The position numbers and the translations under genes were made by a program. From positions 124,001 to 188,000 of the forward strand of contig CAXXNX010000010.1 of NCBI GenBank assembly GCA_963664285.2: a stretch of DNA of 64,000 bases. The letters run 5' to 3'. Each line of letters opens with the position of its first letter. The stretch's first letter is position 1. Below are positions 55,132 through 63,947 of the stretch, piece by piece. Source of the stretch: JAJCYL01 sp963664285 (GTDB lineage Bacteria > Bacteroidota > Bacteroidia > Cytophagales > Cyclobacteriaceae). Below the pieces are notes generated by a model. That model did not search any database. It saw nothing but the letters and a program-made list of their open reading frames with translations, and was not told where the DNA came from.

Positions 55132-56070
55132 ATGTTTAAAGGATATAAATATGGGATGTTTACAGCAGTTATTTCCTTTTTAACATTAATAACGTTATTG
55201 CCTTCTGGCTGTACGCAACCAGGCAGGGGCAAATCGGCCGCTGACAGTCTTTACGTGGTGATTCGGGGTGATAAGGCTAAATATGATATTAAAAACCAGG
55301 CGCAAAAATATTTTCTCCCCTATGTACTAGAAGAAATTTCAGCGCTGTCTTACTATGAGGATGATGTTTTGGCCTGTGTTCAGGATGAGAGTGGGAAACT
55401 ATTTTTCTACGATCTCAAATCCGGGGAAATTGTTCATACTACACTTTTTGAATATAGTGGGGACTATGAGGGAGTGGAAATTGTTGGTGACACTGTTTAT
55501 GTCGTCAAAAGTAATGGAGACCTATTTCAGTTGCCCGTCGATTTCAATAGTGAAAAAAGACAAGCAACCAAATACGAGACAGCCTTCAAATCCAAGCATA
55601 ATATTGAAGGCTTGGGTTATGATCCGTCCTTGGGAAAACTACTGTTTGTAACTAAAGGCGAAGCGGGTATTAAAAGGGACAGGGGGAAAGATTCACGCGG
55701 AGTTTATGGTTTTGATCTTGATGATATGAATTTAGATAAAGATGCAATCTTCATAATAACTGAAAATGAACGAAGAAAATTTTATAAGAAGAATTTACCT
55801 AAAAATTCTTATGATGATAAAAGATTACTTTTTAAGCCGTCGGCAATTGCCGTAAACCCAGTCGATGGAAACTACTATATTCTTGCATCTGTTGGCAAAA
55901 TTATGCTTGTAGTATCACCACAAGGTGAGCTACTGGAATCCTACGCCATTCCGCCGAGTCTATTGACACAACCTGAAGGTCTATGTTTTGCTCCTGATGG
56001 GACCATGTATATTTCAAGCGAAGGCGAAGGGGACAGAGGTTACATTTTGAAATATCTTTTACAAAAATGA
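55132..56070 (+). CDS. SdiA-regulated-domain lipoprotein
   Basis: A 312-residue protein with a lipoprotein signal peptide (LITLLPSGC, Cys27) and a beta-propeller of the SdiA-regulated (YjiK) type: LEEISALSYYEDDVLACVQDE, YEGVEIVGDTVYVVKSNG, FKSKHNIEGLGYDP and LLTQPEGLCFAPDGTMYISSE. The function of the family is unknown; some members may bind phytate-like or phosphate compounds. It overlaps the metallophosphoesterase gene by ATGA, so the two form a transcription unit and probably act together in the envelope. Confidence 0.88.
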   Translation: MFKGYKYGMFTAVISFLTLITLLPSGCTQPGRGKSAADSLYVVIRGDKAKYDIKNQAQKYFLPYVLEEISALSYYEDDVLACVQDESGKLFFYDLKSGEIVHTTLFEYSGDYEGVEIVGDTVYVVKSNGDLFQLPVDFNSEKRQATKYETAFKSKHNIEGLGYDPSLGKLLFVTKGEAGIKRDRGKDSRGVYGFDLDDMNLDKDAIFIITENERRKFYKKNLPKNSYDDKRLLFKPSAIAVNPVDGNYYILASVGKIMLVVSPQGELLESYAIPPSLLTQPEGLCFAPDGTMYISSEGEGDRGYILKYLLQK

Positions 56071-56456
56071 AGGTAAAAGTTGCAGGAGCATTTTTTTTAT
56101 TCCTTTTATGTTCACCATTAATTAGTCAACCCAATGAGGAAGACTTGCAATATTCTATTATCCTCATTGGTGACGCCGGTGAGCACAGGCCCTTTTCAAA
56201 ATCCGTATTTAAGATGGCTTCTGATAGAATACGAAGGTCTGGTAAAAATTCAGCGGTAATATTTTTGGGTGACAATATTTATCCACTAGGCCTACCTACG
56301 AAAGAAAATCCTGAAAGGTCAAAAATGGAGGGTAAACTAAGTCCTCAATTGGAGGTAATCCGAAATTCAGAGGGACGGGGGTTTATCATACCAGGAAACC
56401 ATGATTGGGCTAAGGGTAGAAAAAGCGGGAGGATCCATTTATTAGAACATGTAAGT

Positions 56457-57482
56457 TCAAGTAATAAGTGCAATTTTCCTTTGTAGCACTTGCTTTGCGT
56501 TTAGGTAATTAAATTTTCTAACAGGGCGTTCATTGATTTTGTTTTCAACAACTTTGATTTGCTCCTCTGTAACAAATCTAATATCTGTTTTCTTAGGATA
56601 AAACCTTCTGATTACCCCAATCCTATTTTCAACTGTCCCTTTATCCTGACTAGTATAGGGACGAGTGAAATAGGCATCCACATCAAGGGATTGAGCAATC
56701 AACTCATGTTTAGAAAATGCCATATCATTATCAAAAGTGAGTGTTTCCAGTTTGTGTTTATCCTGAGAGAGTTCCTCCACAATAGCTTCGGCCATTTGAT
56801 CGGCATTTTTACTGTGCATCTTTCTGATTCTGGTAAAAAGACTTGCTCGGTCTGTCATCACCAACAAAGAGCCTTTGTGGTTTTTACCCATCATTAAATC
56901 GACTTCTATATCTCCCAATCGTTCCCTTTTGTTAATGATCTGGGGTCGCTGTTCAATTGATACCCTATTCGGGATAATACCTCTACGATCTTTTCTGTTT
57001 CCTCGTTTGCGCCTTCGTTTGCCATGTTTTAGATATGTGTATAGTTGTTTGTATTCTTGGTTCTCCTGGTGGTTGGTGTGCTTACATTCCCATATCCATT
57101 GGTAAATCCATTCATGGCTAAGTGGACATTCTCTCGTTTTCTTTCCCTGATGGCTGATCAATTCAGGACTCCATCTATCTTCTTGGAGCCGGTTAACTAT
57201 CCAGTCTTTCATGGGTTTGGTGAAAATCACTCTTTTTGGCTTTTCTTGATGACGAAGATTGGTCCTCCTTTGTGCATTTGCTGTTCGATAGACACCAGCT
57301 CCCCTACCTCTTGAACCCACATTTCGCTTAAGCTCACGTGAGATCGTAGACGGGTGAAAATGAACGATACAGGCAATCTCCTTTTGAGTAGCTCCTGTTT
57401 TCAATAATGCTTCAATTTGATACCTTTGATCAATACTGAGATGTGTGTAGTTTTTTGACATTTTGCAATCCAAAGATTGCAC
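56457..57482 (-). CDS. IS30-family transposase, copy 1
   Basis: Up to 341 residues; the internal start MSKNYTHLSIDQRYQIE at 57461 is more likely because it follows a hairpin leader and matches family N-termini. Helix-turn-helix ATQKEIACIVHFHPSTISREL, then the DDE core: GDIEVDLMMGKNHKG, LTFDNDMAFSKHE and PYTSQDKGTVENRIGVIRRF. No defects. Differs from copy 2 at one residue seen (HTNHQ versus HTNRQ). Confidence 0.94.
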   Translation of the reverse strand: MQSLDCKMSKNYTHLSIDQRYQIEALLKTGATQKEIACIVHFHPSTISRELKRNVGSRGRGAGVYRTANAQRRTNLRHQEKPKRVIFTKPMKDWIVNRLQEDRWSPELISHQGKKTRECPLSHEWIYQWIWECKHTNHQENQEYKQLYTYLKHGKRRRKRGNRKDRRGIIPNRVSIEQRPQIINKRERLGDIEVDLMMGKNHKGSLLVMTDRASLFTRIRKMHSKNADQMAEAIVEELSQDKHKLETLTFDNDMAFSKHELIAQSLDVDAYFTRPYTSQDKGTVENRIGVIRRFYPKKTDIRFVTEEQIKVVENKINERPVRKFNYLNAKQVLQRKIALIT

Positions 57483-57493
57483 TGCTCAGGCTT

Positions 57494-57533
57494 TTGAAGG
57501 TGAAAAAGCCCTTAAAAGCTTTTTCACCTTCAA
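57494..57533. repeat. Perfect hairpin in IS30 copy 1
   Basis: TTGAAGGTGAAAAAGC (57494-57509) and GCTTTTTCACCTTCAA (57518-57533) are exact complements around an 8-base loop, CCTTAAAA. It lies between the terminal repeat and the transposase start. The copy 2 stem is one pair longer through matched changes. Confidence 0.9.
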
Positions 57534-58323
57534 TTGCACTTATTAGTTGATCTCAGCACAGCAAAGGTTTACCGATGATTATATAGGGACTACAGAAGCT
57601 TTCTCTCCACGGGATGCTTGTCCCGGACCGGTAGAAATTTCACTAGATGAAGATCTCATATTAGTGATCATTGATTCTCAGTGGCTGTTATCAGAAGAAT
57701 CGAATATTGCAAAAAGTGATCACTGTGATTTTAGGTCGGTCAGTGAAGTGATGGCACGAATTAAATCCATTGTCAACGAAAACATGGATAAGAATCTGCT
57801 TTTTGTAGCACATCATCCGGTATTAACTTATGGCAGTCATGGTGGCATTTATACATTTAAGCAGCATGTCTTTCCGTTAACTGACATGAATAAGAGTTTA
57901 TGGATCCCCCTTCCTGTAATTGGTTCGGCTTATCCTCTATATCGAAAGTGGTTTGGCAATATCCAGGACACGACAAATCCGACATACGGATCCATAATGG
58001 GCGAGATGGTTAAAAGTTTTGAGACACATCCGAAAGTAATTCATGCTGCGGGACATGAACATGCACTAGAGCATATGGTGAGAAATAATGTTGAATATAT
58101 TGTGAGTGGTTCGGGATCTAAGACTGAATTTGTAAAGAAAAAAAAGTTCGCAGAATTCGTTTGTGGAGATAATGGATTTTCCCAGTTATACTACTACAGC
58201 AATGGGGAAGTGTGGCTGGAATTTTGGGTGTTCAATAAAAATTATCCTACCGGTACGGTATCATATAAAACCCAGCTTTTTACTCACAATGACAACTAGT
58301 GTATTCAATTTTATTAATTCACT

Positions 58324-58635
58324 ATGATCGACTATCTGGTCACCAGTTTCGTCGTTTTATTAATGGGGGTTGCCTTTAACATTTATCCTCCATCAAAACT
58401 GCATGGGAAATATGGCTATCGGTCAAAGGCGGCATTACAATCAAAAGAAAATTGGGAATTGGCTCAAAGACTTTCAAGGAGGTACCTTTTGACCACAGGT
58501 GTTTTGAGCGTTTCGACAACTTTCTTATTATTCAAATATTATGCAGGCGATACAACAAGACTCTTCTCTGTAATCATCCCAATAGGCATATTATTTTATT
58601 GCATATATCTTATTGAAAGGAAACTCAAGAAGTAA
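58324..58635 (+). CDS. SdpI-family membrane protein
   Basis: A 103-residue protein with three hydrophobic segments and the SdpI/YhfL signature GYRSKAALQSKENWELAQRL (about 31-50). In Bacillus SdpI gives immunity to the SdpC toxin; most family members, including this one, have no SdpC neighbour, so immunity is not implied. The stop codon lies within the first unit of a 31-bp tandem repeat. Confidence 0.85.
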   Translation: MIDYLVTSFVVLLMGVAFNIYPPSKLHGKYGYRSKAALQSKENWELAQRLSRRYLLTTGVLSVSTTFLLFKYYAGDTTRLFSVIIPIGILFYCIYLIERKLKK

Positions 58636-58691
58636 CAGAGCCCTATTTCGTGTCTCTAGGAAGTAACAGAGCCCTATTTCGTGTCTCTAGG
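58630..58691. repeat. 31-bp perfect tandem duplication
   Basis: Bases 58630-58660 are repeated exactly at 58661-58691. Each unit ends in TGTCTCTAGG, and the DNA that follows (AAAACAGCCCTTCTTTT) resembles the ISNCY left end TGTCTCTAAGAAAACAGCGA. The unit begins at the last codons of the SdpI gene. Confidence 0.9.
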
Positions 58692-58766
58692 AAAACAGCC
58701 CTTCTTTTAAAATAAAAATCTCATCCATAAGAATCCTTTTTTATTTAGGTGTGTTATTTAAAGGCA

Positions 58767-59258
58767 CTATTTAAAAAGATTTTTATCATCGTGTTGACTG
58801 CTGTCGTAAACGCGAATGGCTACTACTTCAGCTTCAGCAGTTTTGGTCCCCTCGCTATACAAATCACAATGTAAGCTAGTTTTTCTACCTTTTGCTTCCT
58901 TAACGATTGCTCGCAATTCAATTGGTTTGTTGTTTGACGTTGGTTTAAGATACTTAATATTTAAAGTGCCTGTAGCGTAGCGGTATTCTGGTAAAGAATC
59001 CAGGGATCTATTTTCCAATTTATAAGCATGCGCCATGGCAGAACCCATACAATGACAATCAATGATTGTTGCCATTATACCGCCGTTCATCAAATTGGGC
59101 CAGCCGTGATACTTTTCCCGAGATTCCCAGATGCATACTGCCTCTTCACCTTCCCAGAAGCTTTTTATTTGCAAACCATTAGGATTATGCGCTCCACAAC
59201 CGAAACAAACATTCTCTGGCATAAAATCCTGGAAGTAATTATTACTGTTATCGCTCAT
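58767..59258 (-). CDS. PaaI-type hotdog thioesterase
   Basis: A 163-residue protein with the N-terminal NVCFGCGAHNPNGLQIKSFW motif of the PaaI/4HBT subgroup and the hotdog helix MNGGIMATIIDCHCMGSAMA, which carries the active-site region. It probably hydrolyses an acyl-CoA. The start lies 263 bp from the divergent MBL gene; that interval carries a terminator-like hairpin. Confidence 0.88.
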   Translation of the reverse strand: MSDNSNNYFQDFMPENVCFGCGAHNPNGLQIKSFWEGEEAVCIWESREKYHGWPNLMNGGIMATIIDCHCMGSAMAHAYKLENRSLDSLPEYRYATGTLNIKYLKPTSNNKPIELRAIVKEAKGRKTSLHCDLYSEGTKTAEAEVVAIRVYDSSQHDDKNLFK

Positions 59259-59451
59259 AAGTGATTACTATATTTAAATGAATCCCCATTGGGAGATTAA
59301 TAGACTCAAGATCCAACAACAAAGACTTAATAACCAATGAGTTAAATTTTTTCTGCCAATTAATAACTATGAGAAAAACTTACAGTTAAAATCGAACTGT
59401 CAATTAGCCTAAATCTAAGTCTATCAATCTTTTATCTTGTATCTTGAGTCT

Positions 59452-59479
59452 CCAAAAAGTTTAAAAACTTTTTGGTTTT
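59452..59479 (+). terminator. Terminator-like hairpin in a divergent intergenic region
   Basis: CCAAAAAGTTT-AA-AAACTTTTTGG (59452-59475) is a perfect 11-bp stem followed by TTTT. On the plus strand it lies 43 bp before the MBL-fold gene start, where it could attenuate transcription; it is not at the end of any gene seen. Confidence 0.55.
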
Positions 59480-59521
59480 AATAATTCCTTTAGCAGCAAA
59501 AATAAATATCGCCCAGATTCC

Positions 59522-60412
59522 ATGGTGAATGTTATTGATTTAAAGTTTCAAGGTTTTTCGAAGGCTATAGCTTCATTCCTGATAGAATCCGGCGATGGAC
59601 CTGTGTTAATAGAGACGGGACCGCATTCAACATTTAAAACGCTGGAGCGGTCCGTCAACCAAATAGGCTATGACCTGTCAGACATCAAGCATGTATTGCT
59701 TTCACATATTCATTTTGATCATGCAGGCGCTGCATGGGCCCTTGCAAAAAGAGGAGCAAAAATTTATTTACATCCACAAGGCGCAAAGCATATGGAAGAT
59801 CCTTCCAAACTCTACGAATCTGCTAAAAGGATATACAAAGATAAGATGGACACACTTTGGGGGGCACTTAAGCCCATTAGAAGAGATCATTTATATCAAA
59901 TTCCCAATGGAGAGTCAATACAACTTGGCGGTCTAAATTTTATCGCTCACCATACTCCAGGTCATGCGATCCATCATATCGCATGGCAATTGGAAGACCT
60001 GCTTTTCACGGGTGATGTAGCAGGTGTAAAGGTCAATGACGGGCCGGTTGTTCCACCTTGTCCCCCTCCTGATATTAATATCGAGGACTGGAAATCTTCT
60101 ATAGCCCTAATCAGAGAGATGAAAATCAGTAAGATATACCTAACTCATTTCGGAGCTTTTGACAATATAGGGGAACATTTAAGCGAACTAGAGGAATGTC
60201 TTGATAATTGGGCCAATTGGATGAAAGAAAAATGGGAAAAGAACATTAGGCCTCAAGACGTGACACCTGAATTTCAGGTTTACGTAGAAAATCAACTCAG
60301 ACTAGCAGGACTATCAAAAAATGAAATTGATAGATACGGAGCAGCTAACCCTGCCTGGATGAGTGTCATGGGATTGCTGAGATATTGGAAAAAAAGGTCG
60401 GAAATGAATTAA
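59522..60412 (+). CDS. MBL-fold metallohydrolase
   Basis: A 296-residue metallo-beta-lactamase-fold protein. SHIHFDHAGA (H62, H64, D66, H67), HHTPGHAIHH (metal His), LLFTGDVAG (bridging Asp) and IYLTHFGAFD give a full binuclear zinc site. The family includes glyoxalase II-like and lactonase-like enzymes; the substrate is unknown. ATG at 59522 with the frame intact. Confidence 0.9.
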   Translation: MVNVIDLKFQGFSKAIASFLIESGDGPVLIETGPHSTFKTLERSVNQIGYDLSDIKHVLLSHIHFDHAGAAWALAKRGAKIYLHPQGAKHMEDPSKLYESAKRIYKDKMDTLWGALKPIRRDHLYQIPNGESIQLGGLNFIAHHTPGHAIHHIAWQLEDLLFTGDVAGVKVNDGPVVPPCPPPDINIEDWKSSIALIREMKISKIYLTHFGAFDNIGEHLSELEECLDNWANWMKEKWEKNIRPQDVTPEFQVYVENQLRLAGLSKNEIDRYGAANPAWMSVMGLLRYWKKRSEMN

Positions 60413-60461
60413 GAGTACTTCCATCTCACCTCTGGGATCCTATAGGGTTTTTGAGGTGCCC

Positions 60462-60795
60462 TTAATATTCGCCGTAGTTTTTCTCTCCCACCATCATTTT
60501 AAATGGAATGTGATTTTCTTTTGGCGGAATGGGACATGTAGCATATTCTGTAAATGCACAAGGTGGATTATATGCTTTATTAAAATCAACAACTACTTTA
60601 TTAGATGAATCGGGCATTTCAATGTGAAGATACCGTCCAAGTCCGTATGTCTCAATTCACATATCCCTTTTCTGCTTTCAAACTATTAAGTCGCTTTGTT
60701 TTCCAATTCTCAATATCCTGTACATATTCCCTGGTGGGTCTACCGGGGCCGCATCCTAATAGAAGAACCAAAACATATAAGAGAACCCTGTCCAT
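60462..60795 (-). pseudogene. DUF1684 lipoprotein remnant with internal deletion
   Basis: From 60795 an N-terminus reads MDRVLLYVLVLLLGCGPG (lipobox Cys) then YVQDIENWKTKRLNSLKAEK, typical of DUF1684. It stops after KGYVN. A second frame then gives the typical C-terminus GLGRYLHIEMPDSSNKVVVD, FNKAYNPPCAYTEYATCPIP and MVGEKNYGEY, ending at 60462. The family is roughly 200 residues; about 90 central residues are missing. The gene is dead. Confidence 0.82.
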
Positions 60796-60820
60796 CATTT
60801 CAAAAATTTATTCAATAAAG

Positions 60821-61741
60821 CTAGTTTTTTGTATCTATCAATGCCAGTTGGGCGCTCACTATTTCCAACCCCTCATCGAAACTTCGGGGATTGTAACCTA
60901 ATTCGCGGTGAGCCTTATCGATGATAAAACCAGTTTTAGCAGGACGCTTCGCAACTTGTGTGAATGAGGAGGCGTCAACTTTTTCAATTAGATTCTGATC
61001 AAGGCCAAAGTAGATTGCCGTCTTCATTGCCATCTCATATGGGGTCAATAGTTCTTTTCCCGAAATATTAAATATTCCCTTCGCTCTTTTTCTAGCAATC
61101 AGATAGCATCCTTCGGCTAGGTCGTCAGCAAGGGTGGGAGTTCTCCATTGATCATTCACAATTTTTAGATGTTTGCCCTTTTCAAGACTGTCTTTTACCC
61201 ATAGCGCAATATTCGAACGGCTCATGTCATTTACGATTCCAAAAACTAAAACAGTTCTGGCAATGGCCCAATCAATGTTACTATCCAAAATCAACTGTTC
61301 GCTGGCAAGTTTGCTTTCCCCATAATAACTCAATGGATGTGGATCAGCTTCTTCAGTATATGGACCGGCAAGGCCATCAAAAATGAAATCCGTACTAAGA
61401 TGAATTAGCTTACAATTATTTTCTTGACAAATATCTATTAGGGTTTCAACTGCCCCGACATTTAAATTCCAGCAAGCATCCTTTTCGGATTCGCATTGGT
61501 CTACATTGGTCATAGCAGCTGTATTGATAATCATCTCAGGTCTATAATTCCCGATGACATTACACAGATCATCTCTATTTGTAAGGTCAAGATTACAATA
61601 TTCATAACCACTTTGTGTGATATTGCGATTTGGTCCTTTTGAAGTCGCTATCAGTTTAATCTCAGAAGTTTGATCACCACAGATTAGATTAACCAGTTTT
61701 TGGCCAAGCAAACCATTAGCTCCTGTAATCAGGATTGTCAT
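60821..61741 (-). CDS. RmlD-like NAD(P)-dependent sugar-nucleotide reductase (extended SDR)
   Basis: A 306-residue protein. ITGANGLLGQKLVNL is the Rossmann glycine loop, INTAAMTNVDQCE and LSTDFIFDGLAGPY are RmlD signatures, and YYGESKLASEQ carries the catalytic Tyr-x-x-x-Lys. RmlD reduces dTDP-4-keto-rhamnose; homologues without an rml cluster, as here, often have other substrates. It lies 5 bp downstream of the cyclophilin gene, on the same strand, suggesting an operon now interrupted by IS30 upstream. Confidence 0.87.
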   Translation of the reverse strand: MTILITGANGLLGQKLVNLICGDQTSEIKLIATSKGPNRNITQSGYEYCNLDLTNRDDLCNVIGNYRPEMIINTAAMTNVDQCESEKDACWNLNVGAVETLIDICQENNCKLIHLSTDFIFDGLAGPYTEEADPHPLSYYGESKLASEQLILDSNIDWAIARTVLVFGIVNDMSRSNIALWVKDSLEKGKHLKIVNDQWRTPTLADDLAEGCYLIARKRAKGIFNISGKELLTPYEMAMKTAIYFGLDQNLIEKVDASSFTQVAKRPAKTGFIIDKAHRELGYNPRSFDEGLEIVSAQLALIDTKN

Positions 61742-62429
61742 AACTGTTATTTTGATGGGTATTGAAAACCGTACTTATTGGTGATTTCTGATCTTGATAA
61801 TTCTTCAAGTGTAAAAACCATACAGATATCTTCGATGGGTCTATCACTTTGGTCGGTGCGTTGAGCCGCTATCAGATCGATCACGTCCAAACCCTCAACT
61901 ACCTCACCAAAGACGGTGTACTGGTCATCAAGATGTTGAGCTCCTCCTATTGTCGTATAAGCTTCCAGTCGATCACTTGGAAAATCTATGCTAAAAGACG
62001 TATTGAGCGCTTCCTCAATCGATGGTGTCAGCTCAATCAGTTTTGACATGTATGACTGAGGATCAGTTTGGTACATTGCAATGAGTTCATTTCTTAGAAT
62101 GGTATCTCCAGAAGCCTCAAAGTATTGACCAACACTAGATGCCAATCGGTTTATATCTGTTGTCAATTGTTCTTTAGTTGAAACTACCCCTTGGGCAAGA
62201 TAAAACTGACTTCCACTTGATTCCTTGTTGGGGTTCATATTGTCACCAAGCCTCGCGGCAGATAGTGCGCCCTTTTTATGAAATAGATTAGCATTAAACT
62301 CAGCCGGAATAGTATACCCGGGGCTACCAGAACCTAGGTACTGACCAGATGCTGCATTTTTTGAGTTGGGGTCACCACCCTGGATCATGAAATTTCTGAT
62401 AACCCTATGAAAGATCAGACTATGTAAGT

Positions 62430-63455
62430 TCAAGTAATAAGTGCAATTTTCCTTTGTAGCACTTGCTTTGCGTTTAGGTAATTAAATTTTCTAACAGGGC
62501 GTTCATTGATTTTGTTTTCAACAACTTTGATTTGCTCCTCTGTAACAAATCTAATATCTGTTTTCTTAGGATAAAACCTTCTGATTACCCCAATCCTATT
62601 TTCAACTGTCCCTTTATCCTGACTAGTATAGGGACGAGTGAAATAGGCATCCACATCAAGGGATTGAGCAATCAACTCATGTTTAGAAAATGCCATATCA
62701 TTATCAAAAGTGAGTGTTTCCAGTTTGTGTTTATCCTGAGAGAGTTCCTCCACAATAGCTTCGGCCATTTGATCGGCATTTTTACTGTGCATCTTTCTGA
62801 TTCTGGTAAAAAGACTTGCTCGGTCTGTCATCACCAACAAAGAGCCTTTGTGGTTTTTACCCATCATTAAATCGACTTCTATATCTCCCAATCGTTCCCT
62901 TTTGTTAATGATCTGGGGTCGCTGTTCAATTGATACCCTATTCGGGATAATACCTCTACGATCTTTTCTGTTTCCTCGTTTGCGCCTTCGTTTGCCATGT
63001 TTTAGATATGTGTATAGTTGTTTGTATTCTTGGTTCTCCTGGCGGTTGGTGTGCTTACATTCCCATATCCATTGGTAAATCCATTCATGGCTAAGTGGAC
63101 ATTCTCTCGTTTTCTTTCCCTGATGGCTGATCAATTCAGGACTCCATCTATCTTCTTGGAGCCGGTTAACTATCCAGTCTTTCATGGGTTTGGTGAAAAT
63201 CACTCTTTTTGGCTTTTCTTGATGACGAAGATTGGTCCTCCTTTGTGCATTTGCTGTTCGATAGACACCAGCTCCCCTACCTCTTGAACCCACATTTCGC
63301 TTAAGCTCACGTGAGATCGTAGACGGGTGAAAATGAACGATACAGGCAATCTCCTTTTGAGTAGCTCCTGTTTTCAATAATGCTTCAATTTGATACCTTT
63401 GATCAATACTGAGATGTGTGTAGTTTTTTGACATTTTGCAATCCAAAGATTGCAC
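62430..63455 (-). CDS. IS30-family transposase, copy 2
   Basis: 341 residues from the upstream ATG, or from MSKNYTHLS at 63434. Identical architecture to copy 1 (helix-turn-helix, then DDE core with GDIEVDLMMG, TFDNDMAFS and DKGTVENRIG). The only difference noted is Arg for His in CKHTNRQENQ. Apparently functional. Confidence 0.94.
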   Translation of the reverse strand: MQSLDCKMSKNYTHLSIDQRYQIEALLKTGATQKEIACIVHFHPSTISRELKRNVGSRGRGAGVYRTANAQRRTNLRHQEKPKRVIFTKPMKDWIVNRLQEDRWSPELISHQGKKTRECPLSHEWIYQWIWECKHTNRQENQEYKQLYTYLKHGKRRRKRGNRKDRRGIIPNRVSIEQRPQIINKRERLGDIEVDLMMGKNHKGSLLVMTDRASLFTRIRKMHSKNADQMAEAIVEELSQDKHKLETLTFDNDMAFSKHELIAQSLDVDAYFTRPYTSQDKGTVENRIGVIRRFYPKKTDIRFVTEEQIKVVENKINERPVRKFNYLNAKQVLQRKIALIT

Positions 63456-63466
63456 TGCTCAGGCTT

Positions 63467-63508
63467 TTGAAGGATGAAAAAGCCCTTAAAAGCTTTTTCA
63501 TCCTTCAA
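63467..63508. repeat. Perfect hairpin in IS30 copy 2
   Basis: TTGAAGGATGAAAAAGC (63467-63483) and GCTTTTTCATCCTTCAA (63492-63508) are exact 17-base complements around CCTTAAAA. Relative to copy 1 there is an A in the left arm and the matching T in the right arm. Confidence 0.9.
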
Positions 63509-63947
63509 TTGCACTTATTAGTTGATCTCAGCCTATCATAAAAACCTTCATTTATGAGTTTAATAAAATTCTCCTTGTGCTGCGGTGTTTCCTCATACAA
63601 AATAGCTTTCATATCTCCAAAGCTCGTTTTTATTGTAATCAGGGAGTCCTTATTTCCAGAGTCACAGCTTATTGTCGAGATGGCTAGAATTAGTATAAAT
63701 AGTTTTCTCATTATTTTGATTGTTGACCGCCAAAAGTAAGACTAGTCGAATTACAATAAAAGCTATATAGGAGAAGTGACGGATGTAAATTTATTTATCA
63801 CTAAAGTTCCATCCGGTAATATTAAAAAATTGATCACACGAGGCTCTAACCATTTTTATTTTCAGCTTTGAATATTCATAGGGGTTGACAGAGATTGAAC
63901 TCTAAACATTTATTTATTAAGGTGAGGGCCAAGTTGTTTTATCATTA

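Larger units (their letters stand above)
56450..57557 (-). mobile_element. IS30-family insertion sequence, copy 1
   Basis: 1108 bp with 26-bp imperfect terminal repeats whose inner part TAATAAGTGCAATT is identical at both ends, and a 3-bp duplication ACA (56447-56449, 57558-57560). IS30 elements make 2-3 bp duplications. Nearly identical to copy 2 (62423-63532). Confidence 0.93.
56067..58299 (+). pseudogene. Exported metallophosphoesterase split by IS30 copy 1
   Basis: The N-terminal part has a signal peptide (AGAFFLFLLCSPLIS) and metal motifs SIILIGDAGE, IFLGDNIYP and IIPGNHDWAKG. After the element the frame continues QQRFTDDYIG, LLFVAHHPVLTYGSHGG and HAAGHEHALEH. Deleting 56450-57557 and one ACA gives exactly 374 codons (joined LLE-QQRF). 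Calcineurin-like enzymes of this kind dephosphorylate diverse substrates. The gene overlaps the SdiA-regulated lipoprotein gene by 4 bp. In its current form the N-terminal half ends inside the element after 12 foreign residues. Confidence 0.92.
62423..63532 (-). mobile_element. IS30-family insertion sequence, copy 2
   Basis: 1110 bp, same terminal repeats as copy 1, with a 3-bp duplication CTA (62420-62422, 63533-63535). It is two bases longer than copy 1, accounted for by one extra base in each arm of the internal hairpin. Confidence 0.93.
61747..63711 (-). pseudogene. Cyclophilin-type peptidyl-prolyl isomerase lipoprotein split by IS30 copy 2
   Basis: The N-terminal part (63711 to 63533) has a lipoprotein signal (LAISTISC, Cys16) and ITIKTSFGDMKAILYEETPQ to FYD. 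The C-terminal part resumes as SLIFHRVIRNFMIQGGDPNS (catalytic Arg), ESSGSQFYLAQG and YTVFGEVVEGLDVIDLIA. Removing 62423-63532 and one CTA gives exactly 284 codons (NEGFYD-SLIFHRV). The protein would fold exported proteins at the membrane. An insert of about 70 residues separates QFYLAQG from the last strands, as in Bacteroidota homologues. Confidence 0.92.

Noticed and set aside
58324..58635. SdpI-like gene as immunity partner of a toxin
   Set aside because: No SdpC-like toxin or processing gene is nearby; the family is widespread without toxins.
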